Source of the DNA: Bacteroidales bacterium
GTDB lineage: Bacteria; Bacteroidota; Bacteroidia; Bacteroidales; UBA932
Length of the DNA stretch: 24,278 bases
Direction of reading: 5' to 3'
Assembly (NCBI GenBank): GCA_017429205.1
Contig: JAFRPH010000026.1
Location: 1-24,278 of the forward strand
Made by a program: the position numbers and the translations under genes. The notes under the pieces were generated by a model. It had not been told where the DNA came from, searched no databases, and was given only the letters and a program-made list of their open reading frames with translations. Numbering within the stretch: the first letter of the stretch is position 1; each line of letters opens with the position of its first letter. Shown piece by piece: positions 1 to 5,363 of the stretch.

Positions 1-158
1 CCATGAAGATAGATGACCAGGGCTGCGTCTTCTTTATCTATGACATGGCTTGCCAACTCCTGATAAAGCATCCCATTATACTCTTTGGGCTCAAACTCCT
101 GTGCATTCATACACAAGCATAGGAGAAGGCATATAAGGGTGCTTTCGTATCGTTTCAT
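1..158 (-). CDS. Partial secreted alpha/beta hydrolase (N-terminal 52 codons)
   Basis: The frame opens at an ATG at 158 and runs off the left edge, so only the N-terminus is seen. It starts with a hydrophobic signal peptide (MKRYESTLICLLLCLCMNAQ) that looks cleavable after the Ala-Gln. It then reads EFEPKEYNGMLYQELAS and, near residues 45-53, AALVIYLHG. A short leader followed by 'xxYR/Q-L' and a hydrophobic strand ending in LHG is the usual start of prolyl-oligopeptidase or phospholipase/carboxylesterase-like alpha/beta hydrolases, where HG forms part of the oxyanion hole. The catalytic serine lies outside the window, so the substrate is unknown. A perfect 10-bp palindrome CGATTAATCG (177-186) and a weak TATATTTA box lie just upstream. 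Confidence 0.6.
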   Translation of the reverse strand, partial: MKRYESTLICLLLCLCMNAQEFEPKEYNGMLYQELASHVIDKEDAALVIYLH

Positions 159-527
159 ACTCAGGCGGTTAAATTACGATTAATCGGTGTAAATATAAGA
201 CAATCAGCCGAAAAGAAAAAGGGCAGAGTCGATGCCGTGATGTACAAGTCTCACTTGTGCACCAGAATGCGTATCTGGCCGGGGTTTCCTGCTCAAGTCT
301 TCCGGGATTGGGCGGATAATCGGCTTAATCCATGAGACTTGTACAAGGGAGAGCCGTTCTGCCGATGATTGCCTGTACAAGCGAGACATGAACACTGCTT
401 CATTGACAGCGCCTGACAAATTCACCTTAAGGCCATAGATATCATTGTTTAGAGACTTACTTACGCAAATCAACAATGCTTCCTGTGGCCTCTTTTTCAA
501 GTAGAACTGTGGGAGAAATATACACAA
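159..527. other. Intergenic stretch without a convincing gene
   Basis: This 369-nt gap separates the hydrolase start from the end of the TPR regulator. A minus-strand frame is open through much of it, but it needs a TTG start, has no recognisable domain and contains the repeats described separately, so I do not call it a gene. It holds an inverted repeat family at 241-388, the palindrome CGATTAATCG at 177-186, and the sequence CGAAAAGAAAAAGGG at 209-223, which recurs at 3590-3604. No clear terminator hairpin for the gene ending at 528 is seen. Confidence 0.5.
241..388. repeat. 13-bp inverted repeat plus a third imperfect copy
   Basis: TGTACAAGTCTCA at 241-253 is matched exactly in inverted orientation by TGAGACTTGTACA at 333-345. 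A third, imperfect copy in the first orientation, TGTACAAGCGAGACA, lies at 374-388. The left copy is also half of a smaller imperfect dyad (TGTACAAGT-CTC-ACTTGTGCA, 241-261). The 105-bp element bounded by the exact arms contains another small dyad (CCAGA...TCTGG). This could be a degenerate non-autonomous mobile element, a regulator-binding cluster or an RNA structure. No transposase is present. Confidence 0.55.
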
Positions 528-2096
528 TTATAAAATGACATCATCAGCGCCGTACTCTTTAATGGCGGTATCGAAATCCTTCGCCCCACCTGTCTCCCCG
601 AATAGTTTCCGGAGGAGGCGGACGCGGGTGTTGGTGATGGCCTGGGGAGTTGCAATGGTCAGATTGGCAATCTCAGAGGGGAGGAAACTATGGACCGTCA
701 GCAAGCACACCTGTTGCTCCTTAGAACTGAGCGGAGACAGGAGTTCCCGTAATTTTGGTCGCATGGTGTAAGTGAGTTGGGCCAAAGCATTCATGTCATC
801 ATCAGGTGCAGGTTTACCTTTGTTGGCAGCAGTATGCAGGCGAGACACAACATCCTTTATCTGGCGGGAGTTCTCCCGCTGTTCTCGCTCCTTCATCCGC
901 CGCATCAGGGTGAGTTCCGTTCGCGTCAGATTATATTGCATCTGACTTTCGGCGAAACGGGCGTTGAGCAGGTCAATACGACGCCGGTTATACCAGATGA
1001 TGAGGGCAGAGAGTACGATCACGAGAATGATGGCGGCAAGGAGGACGATGACCATGCGATACTGCCGCCGCTCTTTAATCTGCTCGTCGAACTGCGCCTG
1101 CAGGTCGATGACAGCGGCGGCGTCGCTATGTTCATAGAGGTGATGATAAACCTCATTCAGGCGTTGACTGAATTCTGCCACTCCCCGCAGGTCCCCCTGA
1201 CGCTTCATATAGGTAATCAACTGCCGATAGGACTGGATGGCGACATCGGGAGACAGGGAGCCGGACAGTCTATACCATTGCTGGATCGCTGCTGCCGTAT
1301 CTCCCTCTGCCATGTAGATGTCGGCGAGCAGTTTTTCTCCTCTGTCGGTTGGAGAGATGAGCCTGGATTCTATCAGGCAGCGTTTCGCCTCCTGGCGCTG
1401 CCCTGTGCTCAACATATAACTGGCACGATTGACCAGATAGGTGGCCCGCACTTCTCCATGCGTGTCTTCGTAGTAGGTCTGTGCCTGTTCGGTATAATAC
1501 CGCAGGCTGTCTTGCTGGCCCAACATGTCGAAGGTCATGGCTATATTATTCAGCGTCTGAACGGTCCATTGTCTGCTGTCGCATTGCCTTGCAGCCCTCA
1601 ATGCCTGCTTGTAGTAGCGAAGCGTCAAGGCGTGGTTGCCCACATTGTCGTTCACATCGCCAAGCACGCAGTACAGGTACCACTTGAAAGCCGGCAGGTC
1701 CAGGTCGCCGGATAGCAGTTCAGCCCGTTTCATCGACAGCACTGCCTCGTGCACTTGCTGCTGCCGGTACAGGATGATGCCATGGTGGAGCAAGGCTCTG
1801 GAGAGGTGCTCATCATCCCCGTGACGCTCATAATAGTCTCTACTGGTACGAATCAGCGAGTCTGACGCAGTGCTGAGCCCGCTGCGATGCAGGGCTTCCG
1901 TGTAGAGAAGACCATAGAGTGCCCGGTCGGCAGTGCTCATCGTCGAGTCGTTATAATGGGGAGACAGCATCCTGACGATCGAGTCGGGCTGGGTGAAAAC
2001 AATCTGCGCCGACCTGCACAGCAGTTCATTGTGGGACTGCTCCTGTGAACAGCCCACAATGACGAGTGCGAATAATGCCAGCGAGAAGGGTTTCAT
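528..2096 (-). CDS. Lipoprotein-anchored TPR / transmembrane / HTH regulator
   Basis: The protein has 522 residues starting at the ATG at 2096. A longer open frame exists upstream, but this start gives a lipoprotein signal (MKPFSLALFALVIVGC, lipobox Cys16) and couples to the preceding gene. Residues 55-330 hold helical repeats of TPR type, for example around 100-125, 140-170 and 180-210. A transmembrane helix lies at about 348-369, a charged coiled coil at 372-420, and a LuxR-like helix-turn-helix at about 454-500 (SPLSSKEQQVCLL ... PSEIANLT ... RVRLLRKLFG). The family is common in Bacteroidetes and is thought to sense envelope signals and act on DNA from the membrane; target genes are unknown. 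Its start overlaps the TAA of the TonB-domain gene by one base (TAATG), so the two are probably co-translated. Confidence 0.85.
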   Translation of the reverse strand: MKPFSLALFALVIVGCSQEQSHNELLCRSAQIVFTQPDSIVRMLSPHYNDSTMSTADRALYGLLYTEALHRSGLSTASDSLIRTSRDYYERHGDDEHLSRALLHHGIILYRQQQVHEAVLSMKRAELLSGDLDLPAFKWYLYCVLGDVNDNVGNHALTLRYYKQALRAARQCDSRQWTVQTLNNIAMTFDMLGQQDSLRYYTEQAQTYYEDTHGEVRATYLVNRASYMLSTGQRQEAKRCLIESRLISPTDRGEKLLADIYMAEGDTAAAIQQWYRLSGSLSPDVAIQSYRQLITYMKRQGDLRGVAEFSQRLNEVYHHLYEHSDAAAVIDLQAQFDEQIKERRQYRMVIVLLAAIILVIVLSALIIWYNRRRIDLLNARFAESQMQYNLTRTELTLMRRMKEREQRENSRQIKDVVSRLHTAANKGKPAPDDDMNALAQLTYTMRPKLRELLSPLSSKEQQVCLLTVHSFLPSEIANLTIATPQAITNTRVRLLRKLFGETGGAKDFDTAIKEYGADDVIL

Positions 2097-2497
2097 TACA
2101 TCCGAAATACAATGGGAAGATTGTATTTCACTCTGACCACATTGCCTTTCTCCTTGCCTGGCGTCCATTTGGGCATGGCTTGCACCACCCGGATTGCTTC
2201 GGCATCGAGCGAGGGGAACACCTGCTTGGCCACATGCACATCTGATATACTGCCATCAGTTTCCACAATGAACTGAACCATAACCCGCCCCTCCACTTTC
2301 TGCTTTGCGGCATCTTCGGGGTACTTCATGTTGGTTTGCAGGAACGCTATCATAGCCTGCATGCCACCAGGATATTCCGGCATCTGTTCTACGGTGTCGA
2401 AGACCTTCTGATTGGTCTGCGACACCACGGTCTTTTGCGCATGGGCCGTCATAAGGCAGCACTCGGCCATCAATAACATGAGAATCAGTTTCTTCAT
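2096..2497 (-). CDS. Small secreted protein with TonB C-terminal domain
   Basis: The protein has 133 residues from the ATG at 2497. The signal peptide ends MTAHAQ. From about residue 45 the sequence matches the TonB C-terminal domain typical of Bacteroidetes: PEYPGGMQAMIAFL, then MKYPEDAAKQKVEGRVMVQF (with the usual G-x-V pattern), DGSISDVHVAKQ, DAEAIRVVQAMPKWTPG, ending VKYNLPIVF. Full TonB energises outer-membrane receptors through ExbBD. This version has a cleavable-looking signal and no long Pro-rich spacer, so it is probably a periplasmic TonB-domain protein and not a classical energy transducer. It is the first gene of a two-gene unit with the TPR regulator and has a near-consensus promoter upstream. 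Confidence 0.85.
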   Translation of the reverse strand: MKKLILMLLMAECCLMTAHAQKTVVSQTNQKVFDTVEQMPEYPGGMQAMIAFLQTNMKYPEDAAKQKVEGRVMVQFIVETDGSISDVHVAKQVFPSLDAEAIRVVQAMPKWTPGKEKGNVVRVKYNLPIVFRM

Positions 2498-2548
2498 TTT
2501 CTTTGCGGTTTTTAATCGTTGAACATCTGTGCTGTTGTCCGGACGGAG

Positions 2549-2579
2549 CAAAAGTAGATGATTTCCCGTGAGAATCAAA
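2549..2579 (-). promoter_or_regulatory. Bacteroidetes-type promoter for the TonB-domain/TPR operon
   Basis: Read on the minus strand there is TTTG (2579-2576), a 19-nt spacer, then TACTTTTG (2556-2549). This matches the Bacteroidetes primary-sigma consensus (TTTG, 19-21 nt, TAnnTTTG). Transcription would start near 2545 and give a leader of about 48 nt before the ATG at 2497. Confidence 0.7.
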
Positions 2580-2641
2580 GAAATTGATTACACAATATTA
2601 CACGCCATGCGGGGACGCATCTTACTCAAAGGATGAAGAAT

Positions 2642-3142
2642 CTATTTGGTATATTTCCCCATCCTCCTGAACGTCACATCGCCCTCCAGCAGATTCGGCC
2701 CGTCCGTATTCACCTCAAAGCGCTCCAGCACCAGTTTGTCCTTGCTGCACTCCTTGACCCAGTAACCCACAGTAGGCGTATACGCAGCCTTCCGGTCCTC
2801 TTGCTTGAAATCGTGATCCAGTTCAAAGAGATAAAGCGCCGGAGTGGAGCCGCCCACGCCTGGATAGCCGTTCTGATGCTGCTCGTAGATATACTTGGCC
2901 TCCGAATCTCCGGAGAACACATCCGAAACATAGATGGTCAGGATGAACGGACTCTGACTCTCCTTGTTGATGGTCGAGAAGGTCCATATCACCAGCCCTG
3001 CATCCTGCACCCCTTCCGGATACACCTTCTGCCAACTGCCCTCCAGGTTGTTGGATAGGTCAATCTCAGGAATCATCGTCTCACAACCGCTCAGTCCTGC
3101 CACCAGCAGCGCCGCACAAATCACAGTCTTCAAGATCTTCAT
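2642..3142 (-). CDS. Small lipoprotein, lipocalin-like beta-rich
   Basis: The protein has 166 residues with a clear lipoprotein signal (MKILKTVICAALLVAGLSGC, Cys20). After a short linker it reads LEGSWQKVYPEG, then alternating hydrophobic strands (GLVIWTFST, FILTIYVSD, ALYLFELDHDF, YWVKECSKDKLVLERFE, LLEGDVTFRRM). The opening G-x-W followed by short strands and a 'KDKLVLER' strand near the end resembles the lipocalin-like lipoproteins common in Bacteroidales. No enzymatic motif is visible and no function is assigned. It lies between sigma-factor debris and the TonB-domain gene with 144-nt and 121-nt gaps, so it is probably transcribed separately. Confidence 0.75.
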   Translation of the reverse strand: MKILKTVICAALLVAGLSGCETMIPEIDLSNNLEGSWQKVYPEGVQDAGLVIWTFSTINKESQSPFILTIYVSDVFSGDSEAKYIYEQHQNGYPGVGGSTPALYLFELDHDFKQEDRKAAYTPTVGYWVKECSKDKLVLERFEVNTDGPNLLEGDVTFRRMGKYTK

Positions 3143-3148
3143 TGCTTT

Positions 3149-3165
3149 CGTTTGCTTATCAAACG
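3149..3165. promoter_or_regulatory. Palindrome just upstream of the lipoprotein start
   Basis: CGTTTG-CTTAT-CAAACG has six-base arms and ends six bases before the minus-strand ATG at 3142. A weak TACTTTCG box (one change from TAnnTTTG) lies immediately upstream on the same strand. The dyad would therefore fall in the 5' leader and could be an operator or a short hairpin near the start codon. No regulator is known for it. Confidence 0.35.
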
Positions 3166-3228
3166 CACGAAAGTATGAAATCTTGCATGTGAAAGCTTGT
3201 GAAAGCCTTTCTCAGAACGGCATATTCC

Positions 3229-3339
3229 ACACCATTTCAGTTGCTCGGGAGACTCATCCTTGACTACGGTAATGCTTTCGATATCAAATGGCGAGACGGA
3301 GTGGAACGGATAAGCATCCTTACACTCTTTCCCATCTTT
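3229..3339 (-). pseudogene. Fragment resembling a TonB-receptor plug motif
   Basis: In the minus frame open after the TGA at 3342-3340, the translation gives KDGKECKDAYPF, then HSVSPFDIESITVVKDESPE. 'DIESITVVKD' is the signature seen before the 'YGxRGxNGV' motif in Bacteroidetes plug domains and related carboxypeptidase-regulatory-like proteins. The similarity fades after QLK, with no start codon and no downstream domain, so this is a remnant and not a gene. It overlaps the sigma-factor fragment in a different frame, which suggests two genes were joined by a deletion and then frameshifted. Confidence 0.4.
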
Positions 3340-3494
3340 TCACCGCCACGTCTTGCCACCCAAAGCCGAAGCAGCACATCCTGCACTACATCCTCCGGAT
3401 TTCCGTCCAGCCCCGATACCCGGAAGAACCTCTGTGCCATCGACAGAACTTTGGGCCTGATCTGCGCGAGTTCTATTTCAAGCTTTTTATCCAT
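3264..3494 (-). pseudogene. Truncated ECF-type sigma-70 factor
   Basis: The 76-codon frame begins MDKKLEIELAQIRPKVLS and continues AQRFFRVSG...GNPEDVVQDVLLRLW. This is the start of region 2 of Bacteroidetes ECF-type sigma factors (the 'D/AEDVVQDVFLRLW' helix). After LRLW (about residue 45) the likeness stops, and the frame ends at a TAG after about 30 unrelated residues. The promoter -10 recognition helix and all of region 4 are missing, so it cannot work as a sigma factor. A complete gene of this family would be about 160-200 residues. Confidence 0.65.
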
Positions 3495-3596
3495 ACCTCA
3501 CTGATATAGACGCAAAAAAAGGAAAAAGTCAAGAAGAAAAAGTGTTTTTTTCTCTCAAAACGAATAATAACGCTTAAACCGTGCTCGGTCGAAAAG

Positions 3597-3624
3597 AAAA
3601 AGGGTCATATCACTGACCCTTTTT
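3597..3624 (-). terminator. Strong intrinsic terminator, probably bidirectional
   Basis: AAAAAGGGTCA (3597-3607) pairs perfectly with TGACCCTTTTT (3614-3624) around a six-base loop. On the minus strand the stem is followed by TTTTTCTTTT, a good U-tract. It starts 10 nt after the stop codon of the 44-codon frame at 3634, so it would end that transcript before the sigma-factor remnant. Confidence 0.75.
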
Positions 3625-3633
3625 CCAATAGCG

Positions 3634-3768
3634 TTACTTCACAATTTCATACTCATCGACCCCAGGGATAAGTGCGATGCCGGTTTCTTCGAGGTGAATC
3701 TGTCCGGCGGAGTCTATGAGGCGCACGGTGAATATCTTACCTTCGAGTCGTTTTGCCTGCCAGTCCAT
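3634..3768 (-). CDS. 44-codon frame, probably the 3' end of a decayed gene
   Basis: From the ATG at 3768 the translation begins MDWQAKRLEGKIFTVRLID and ends with IPGVDEYEIVK. The same frame stays open without a start codon back to 3843 (QPDNQEDNRTSSADLC...). The composition looks coding, with alternating hydrophobic strands, and the stop is followed directly by a strong terminator. The lack of an upstream start and of any domain suggests the C-terminus of a larger protein whose 5' part is lost. It could also be a genuine small protein; no function is recognised. Confidence 0.35.
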   Translation of the reverse strand: MDWQAKRLEGKIFTVRLIDSAGQIHLEETGIALIPGVDEYEIVK

Positions 3769-3944
3769 TCCGCCGGCTGTGTTTTTCTGGACGATACAGA
3801 GGTCTGCGGAAGATGTTCTGTTATCTTCTTGATTGTCAGGTTGTTATGGATGATCAAACCACAGACCTGCCAGAAAAAGACGGGGTTTGCAGATTGAGGT
3901 TTCGTAAGTTATTCTTTGTCAGGATGTTATAAACACGTTGGCTG

Positions 3945-4098
3945 CAGACCCTCCCCGCAACGGGAAAACGGTGATGGGAGTGATGGAAGGGCCCATCTGG
4001 GCACGCGAACGGCGGCTTCTGCCGCCGAGTCCCTCCCCCGAGGGGAGGGATTTAGGGAGGGGGTAACGTGGAGGGTGCCCAGGCCGCGACATGCGGCC
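3945..4098. repeat. Cluster of GC-rich palindromes (REP-like element)
   Basis: In about 150 bp there are several dyads: GCCCA-TC-TGGGC (3991-4002), GGCGGC-TTCT-GCCGCC (4011-4026), a nine-base stem TCCCTCCCC-CGA-GGGGAGGGA (4030-4050) and GGCCGC-GACAT-GCGGCC (4082-4098). The motif GGGAGGG is also repeated directly (4043-4061). No gene is credible here. The make-up resembles the repetitive extragenic palindromic elements scattered in many bacterial genomes, but copy number cannot be judged from one window. The sequence CTGGGCAC, identical to the tRNA-Leu 3' end plus the adjoining bases, occurs here in both orientations (3997-4004 and 4075-4082). Confidence 0.55.
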
Positions 4099-4103
4099 GA
4101 ACA

Positions 4104-4145
4104 GGGCACGAGAAAGGCTCCCTTGAGGGAGCCTTTCTCGTGCCC
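4104..4145 (-). terminator. 42-nt near-perfect palindrome terminating tRNA-Leu
   Basis: Positions 4104-4145 form two 20-base arms that match perfectly around a two-base centre (arm GGGCACGAGAAAGGCTCCCT). The inner part, AAAGGCTCCC...GGGAGCCTTT, looks like an ordinary bidirectional terminator. The outer part includes the last five bases of tRNA-Leu (GGGCA), so the hairpin overlaps the mature tRNA 3' end and would have to be opened during 3' processing. There is no long U-tract beyond the hairpin. Confidence 0.6.
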
Positions 4146-4225
4146 AGAGCGGGGCTCGAACCCGCACGTCTTTAAGGGACACTGGATTTTGAGTCCAGCG
4201 CGTCTACCAATTCCGCCATCCGGGC
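4141..4225 (-). tRNA. tRNA-Leu (anticodon CAA)
   Basis: The minus strand folds as a class II tRNA of 85 nt. The acceptor stem is GCCCGGA (4225-4219) with TCTGGGC (4148-4142) and discriminator A at 4141. The D-arm holds GGAATTGGTAGACGC. The anticodon stem CTGGA/TCCAG encloses the loop CTCAAAA, giving anticodon CAA, which reads UUG. There is a long leucine-type variable arm (TGTCCCTTAAAGACGTG), and the T-arm is GCGGGTTCGAGCCCCGC. CCA is not encoded. A consensus promoter lies 30-60 nt upstream on the same strand. Confidence 0.95.
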
Positions 4226-4234
4226 AGGGAGATG

Positions 4235-4248
4235 GTCTCAGGTGAGAC
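4235..4248. promoter_or_regulatory. Palindrome in the tRNA-Leu leader
   Basis: GTCTCA-GG-TGAGAC lies 10 bases upstream of the tRNA 5' end, inside its predicted primary transcript. It could form a small hairpin affecting 5' processing or be a protein-binding site. The six-base half-site is the same as the inner half of the inverted repeat at 241-345, which may be chance. Confidence 0.3.
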
Positions 4249-4254
4249 GGATTG

Positions 4255-4286
4255 CAAATGTACCTCAAAAATGGGGAATTGCCAAA
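4255..4286 (-). promoter_or_regulatory. Promoter of tRNA-Leu
   Basis: On the minus strand TTTG (4286-4283), a 20-nt spacer and TACATTTG (4262-4255) match the Bacteroidetes consensus. The predicted start near 4251 gives a 26-nt leader before the tRNA. Confidence 0.7.
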
Positions 4287-4303
4287 TTTTTCAAGTATCT
4301 TTG
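4279..4303 (+). promoter_or_regulatory. Promoter of the aroB operon
   Basis: TATCTTTG at 4296-4303 fits TAnnTTTG. The nearest TTG (4279-4281) is only 14 nt upstream, so the -33 element is poor. With the usual spacing, transcription would start around 4307, at most about four bases before the aroB ATG at 4311, which implies a nearly leaderless mRNA. The element overlaps the start of the divergent tRNA-Leu promoter. Confidence 0.5.
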
Positions 4304-4310
4304 TAATCTT

Positions 4311-5363
4311 ATGAAGAAGGAGTATATCGTTACCGTCGATGGGAAGCCGGCCGGCCGGGTGGTCGGCCGCGAGCGGCTGGGGGAGATCGCCCTGCTGGTG
4401 GCGGAAGAGACGGAAGTGTTCGTCGTTTACGATGCGAACGCGGCGGAGGTGGCGGCCGAGGTGATCGAGGCCGTGCCCGGCGTGCGGGGGAGCATCGCCC
4501 TCGAGACGTCCGAGGAGGACAAGTCGATGGACACGGTCCTGCTCATCGAGCGTTCGCTGTTGGAGGCGGGGGCGTCCCGGAAGGCGCTGGTGCTCGCCGT
4601 CGGCGGCGGGATTACGACGGACCTCGCGGGGTTCGCCGCGTCCATTTACAAGCGCGGCGTGCGGTATGCCAATGTCCCGACCACCCTGCTCGCCCAGGTC
4701 GATGCGGCCGTGGGCGGCAAGACGGGGGTCAATTTTGACGACTATAAAAACATGCTGGGCGTAATCGTCCAACCGGTCTTCACGTTCGTGTGCGCCGATG
4801 CGCTGCGCACGCTGCCGCGCCGCGATTTCCTGTCCGGGGCGGCGGAGCTGCTGAAGACCTTTATCATCGAAAACGAAGACGACCACTATGGCCGCGCGGT
4901 GCGCTGGCTGGCCGAAGGCGGCGCCGCGGCCGAGCTCCAGGAGCTCGCGCTCGCCGCCGCCGGCGTGAAGGCCGCCATCGTCTCGCGCGACCCGTTCGAG
5001 GCCGGCGAACGCCGGAAGCTCAACCTGGGCCACACGTTCGCCCACGCCATCGAGCACGAGGCGCTCCGGCGCGGGGACGACATCACGCACGGCGAAGCCG
5101 TTGCGATGGGCATCGTCCTCGCCGCCCGGCTCTCCGATGCGCTGGGCGTGTCGGCCGGCCTGGAGGCCCGCCTCGCGGCGGACTTCGTCGCCGCCGGCCT
5201 CCCCACGCAGGCCCCCTACCCGGTGGAAACCCTCGCCGGTGCGATGGACAAGGACAAGAAGGCCGAGGGCTCCCTCGTGCACTTCGTCCTCGCGGAGCGC
5301 ATCGGCTCGGTCCTCATCCGCGACCTGAGCGTCGCAGAAGCGCTTAAAGCATTGACATTATGA
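4311..5363 (+). CDS. aroB: 3-dehydroquinate synthase
   Basis: AroB converts DAHP to 3-dehydroquinate in the cytoplasm using NAD+ and a divalent metal (zinc). The start at 4311 gives 350 residues, normal for the family; an upstream in-frame ATG at 4242 would add residues unlike AroB and lies upstream of the promoter. Visible motifs are the NAD-binding GGGITTDLAGFAAS (98-111), PTTLLAQVDAAVGGKTGVN (123-141), AELLK (178-182), KLNLGHTFAHAIEHE (236-250) and HGEAVAMG (260-267). Glu179, His241 or His245, and His260 are the likely metal ligands. The C-terminus has the usual DKK motif (315-317). The stop overlaps the next start as ATGA, so it is translationally coupled to the aroD-aroA fusion. Confidence 0.95.
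   Translation: MKKEYIVTVDGKPAGRVVGRERLGEIALLVAEETEVFVVYDANAAEVAAEVIEAVPGVRGSIALETSEEDKSMDTVLLIERSLLEAGASRKALVLAVGGGITTDLAGFAASIYKRGVRYANVPTTLLAQVDAAVGGKTGVNFDDYKNMLGVIVQPVFTFVCADALRTLPRRDFLSGAAELLKTFIIENEDDHYGRAVRWLAEGGAAAELQELALAAAGVKAAIVSRDPFEAGERRKLNLGHTFAHAIEHEALRRGDDITHGEAVAMGIVLAARLSDALGVSAGLEARLAADFVAAGLPTQAPYPVETLAGAMDKDKKAEGSLVHFVLAERIGSVLIRDLSVAEALKALTL

Noticed and set aside
204..527. A 107-codon minus-strand frame after the TPR regulator
   Set aside because: It needs a TTG start, shows no domain or signal, and spans the inverted repeats at 241-388.
3187..3206. Direct repeat GTGAAAGC upstream of the small lipoprotein gene
   Set aside because: Only two short copies, easily expected by chance.
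3916..4245. Open frames through the palindrome cluster and tRNA
   Set aside because: They cross a certain tRNA and a set of palindromes and give Pro/Arg/Gly-rich translations typical of extragenic repeats.
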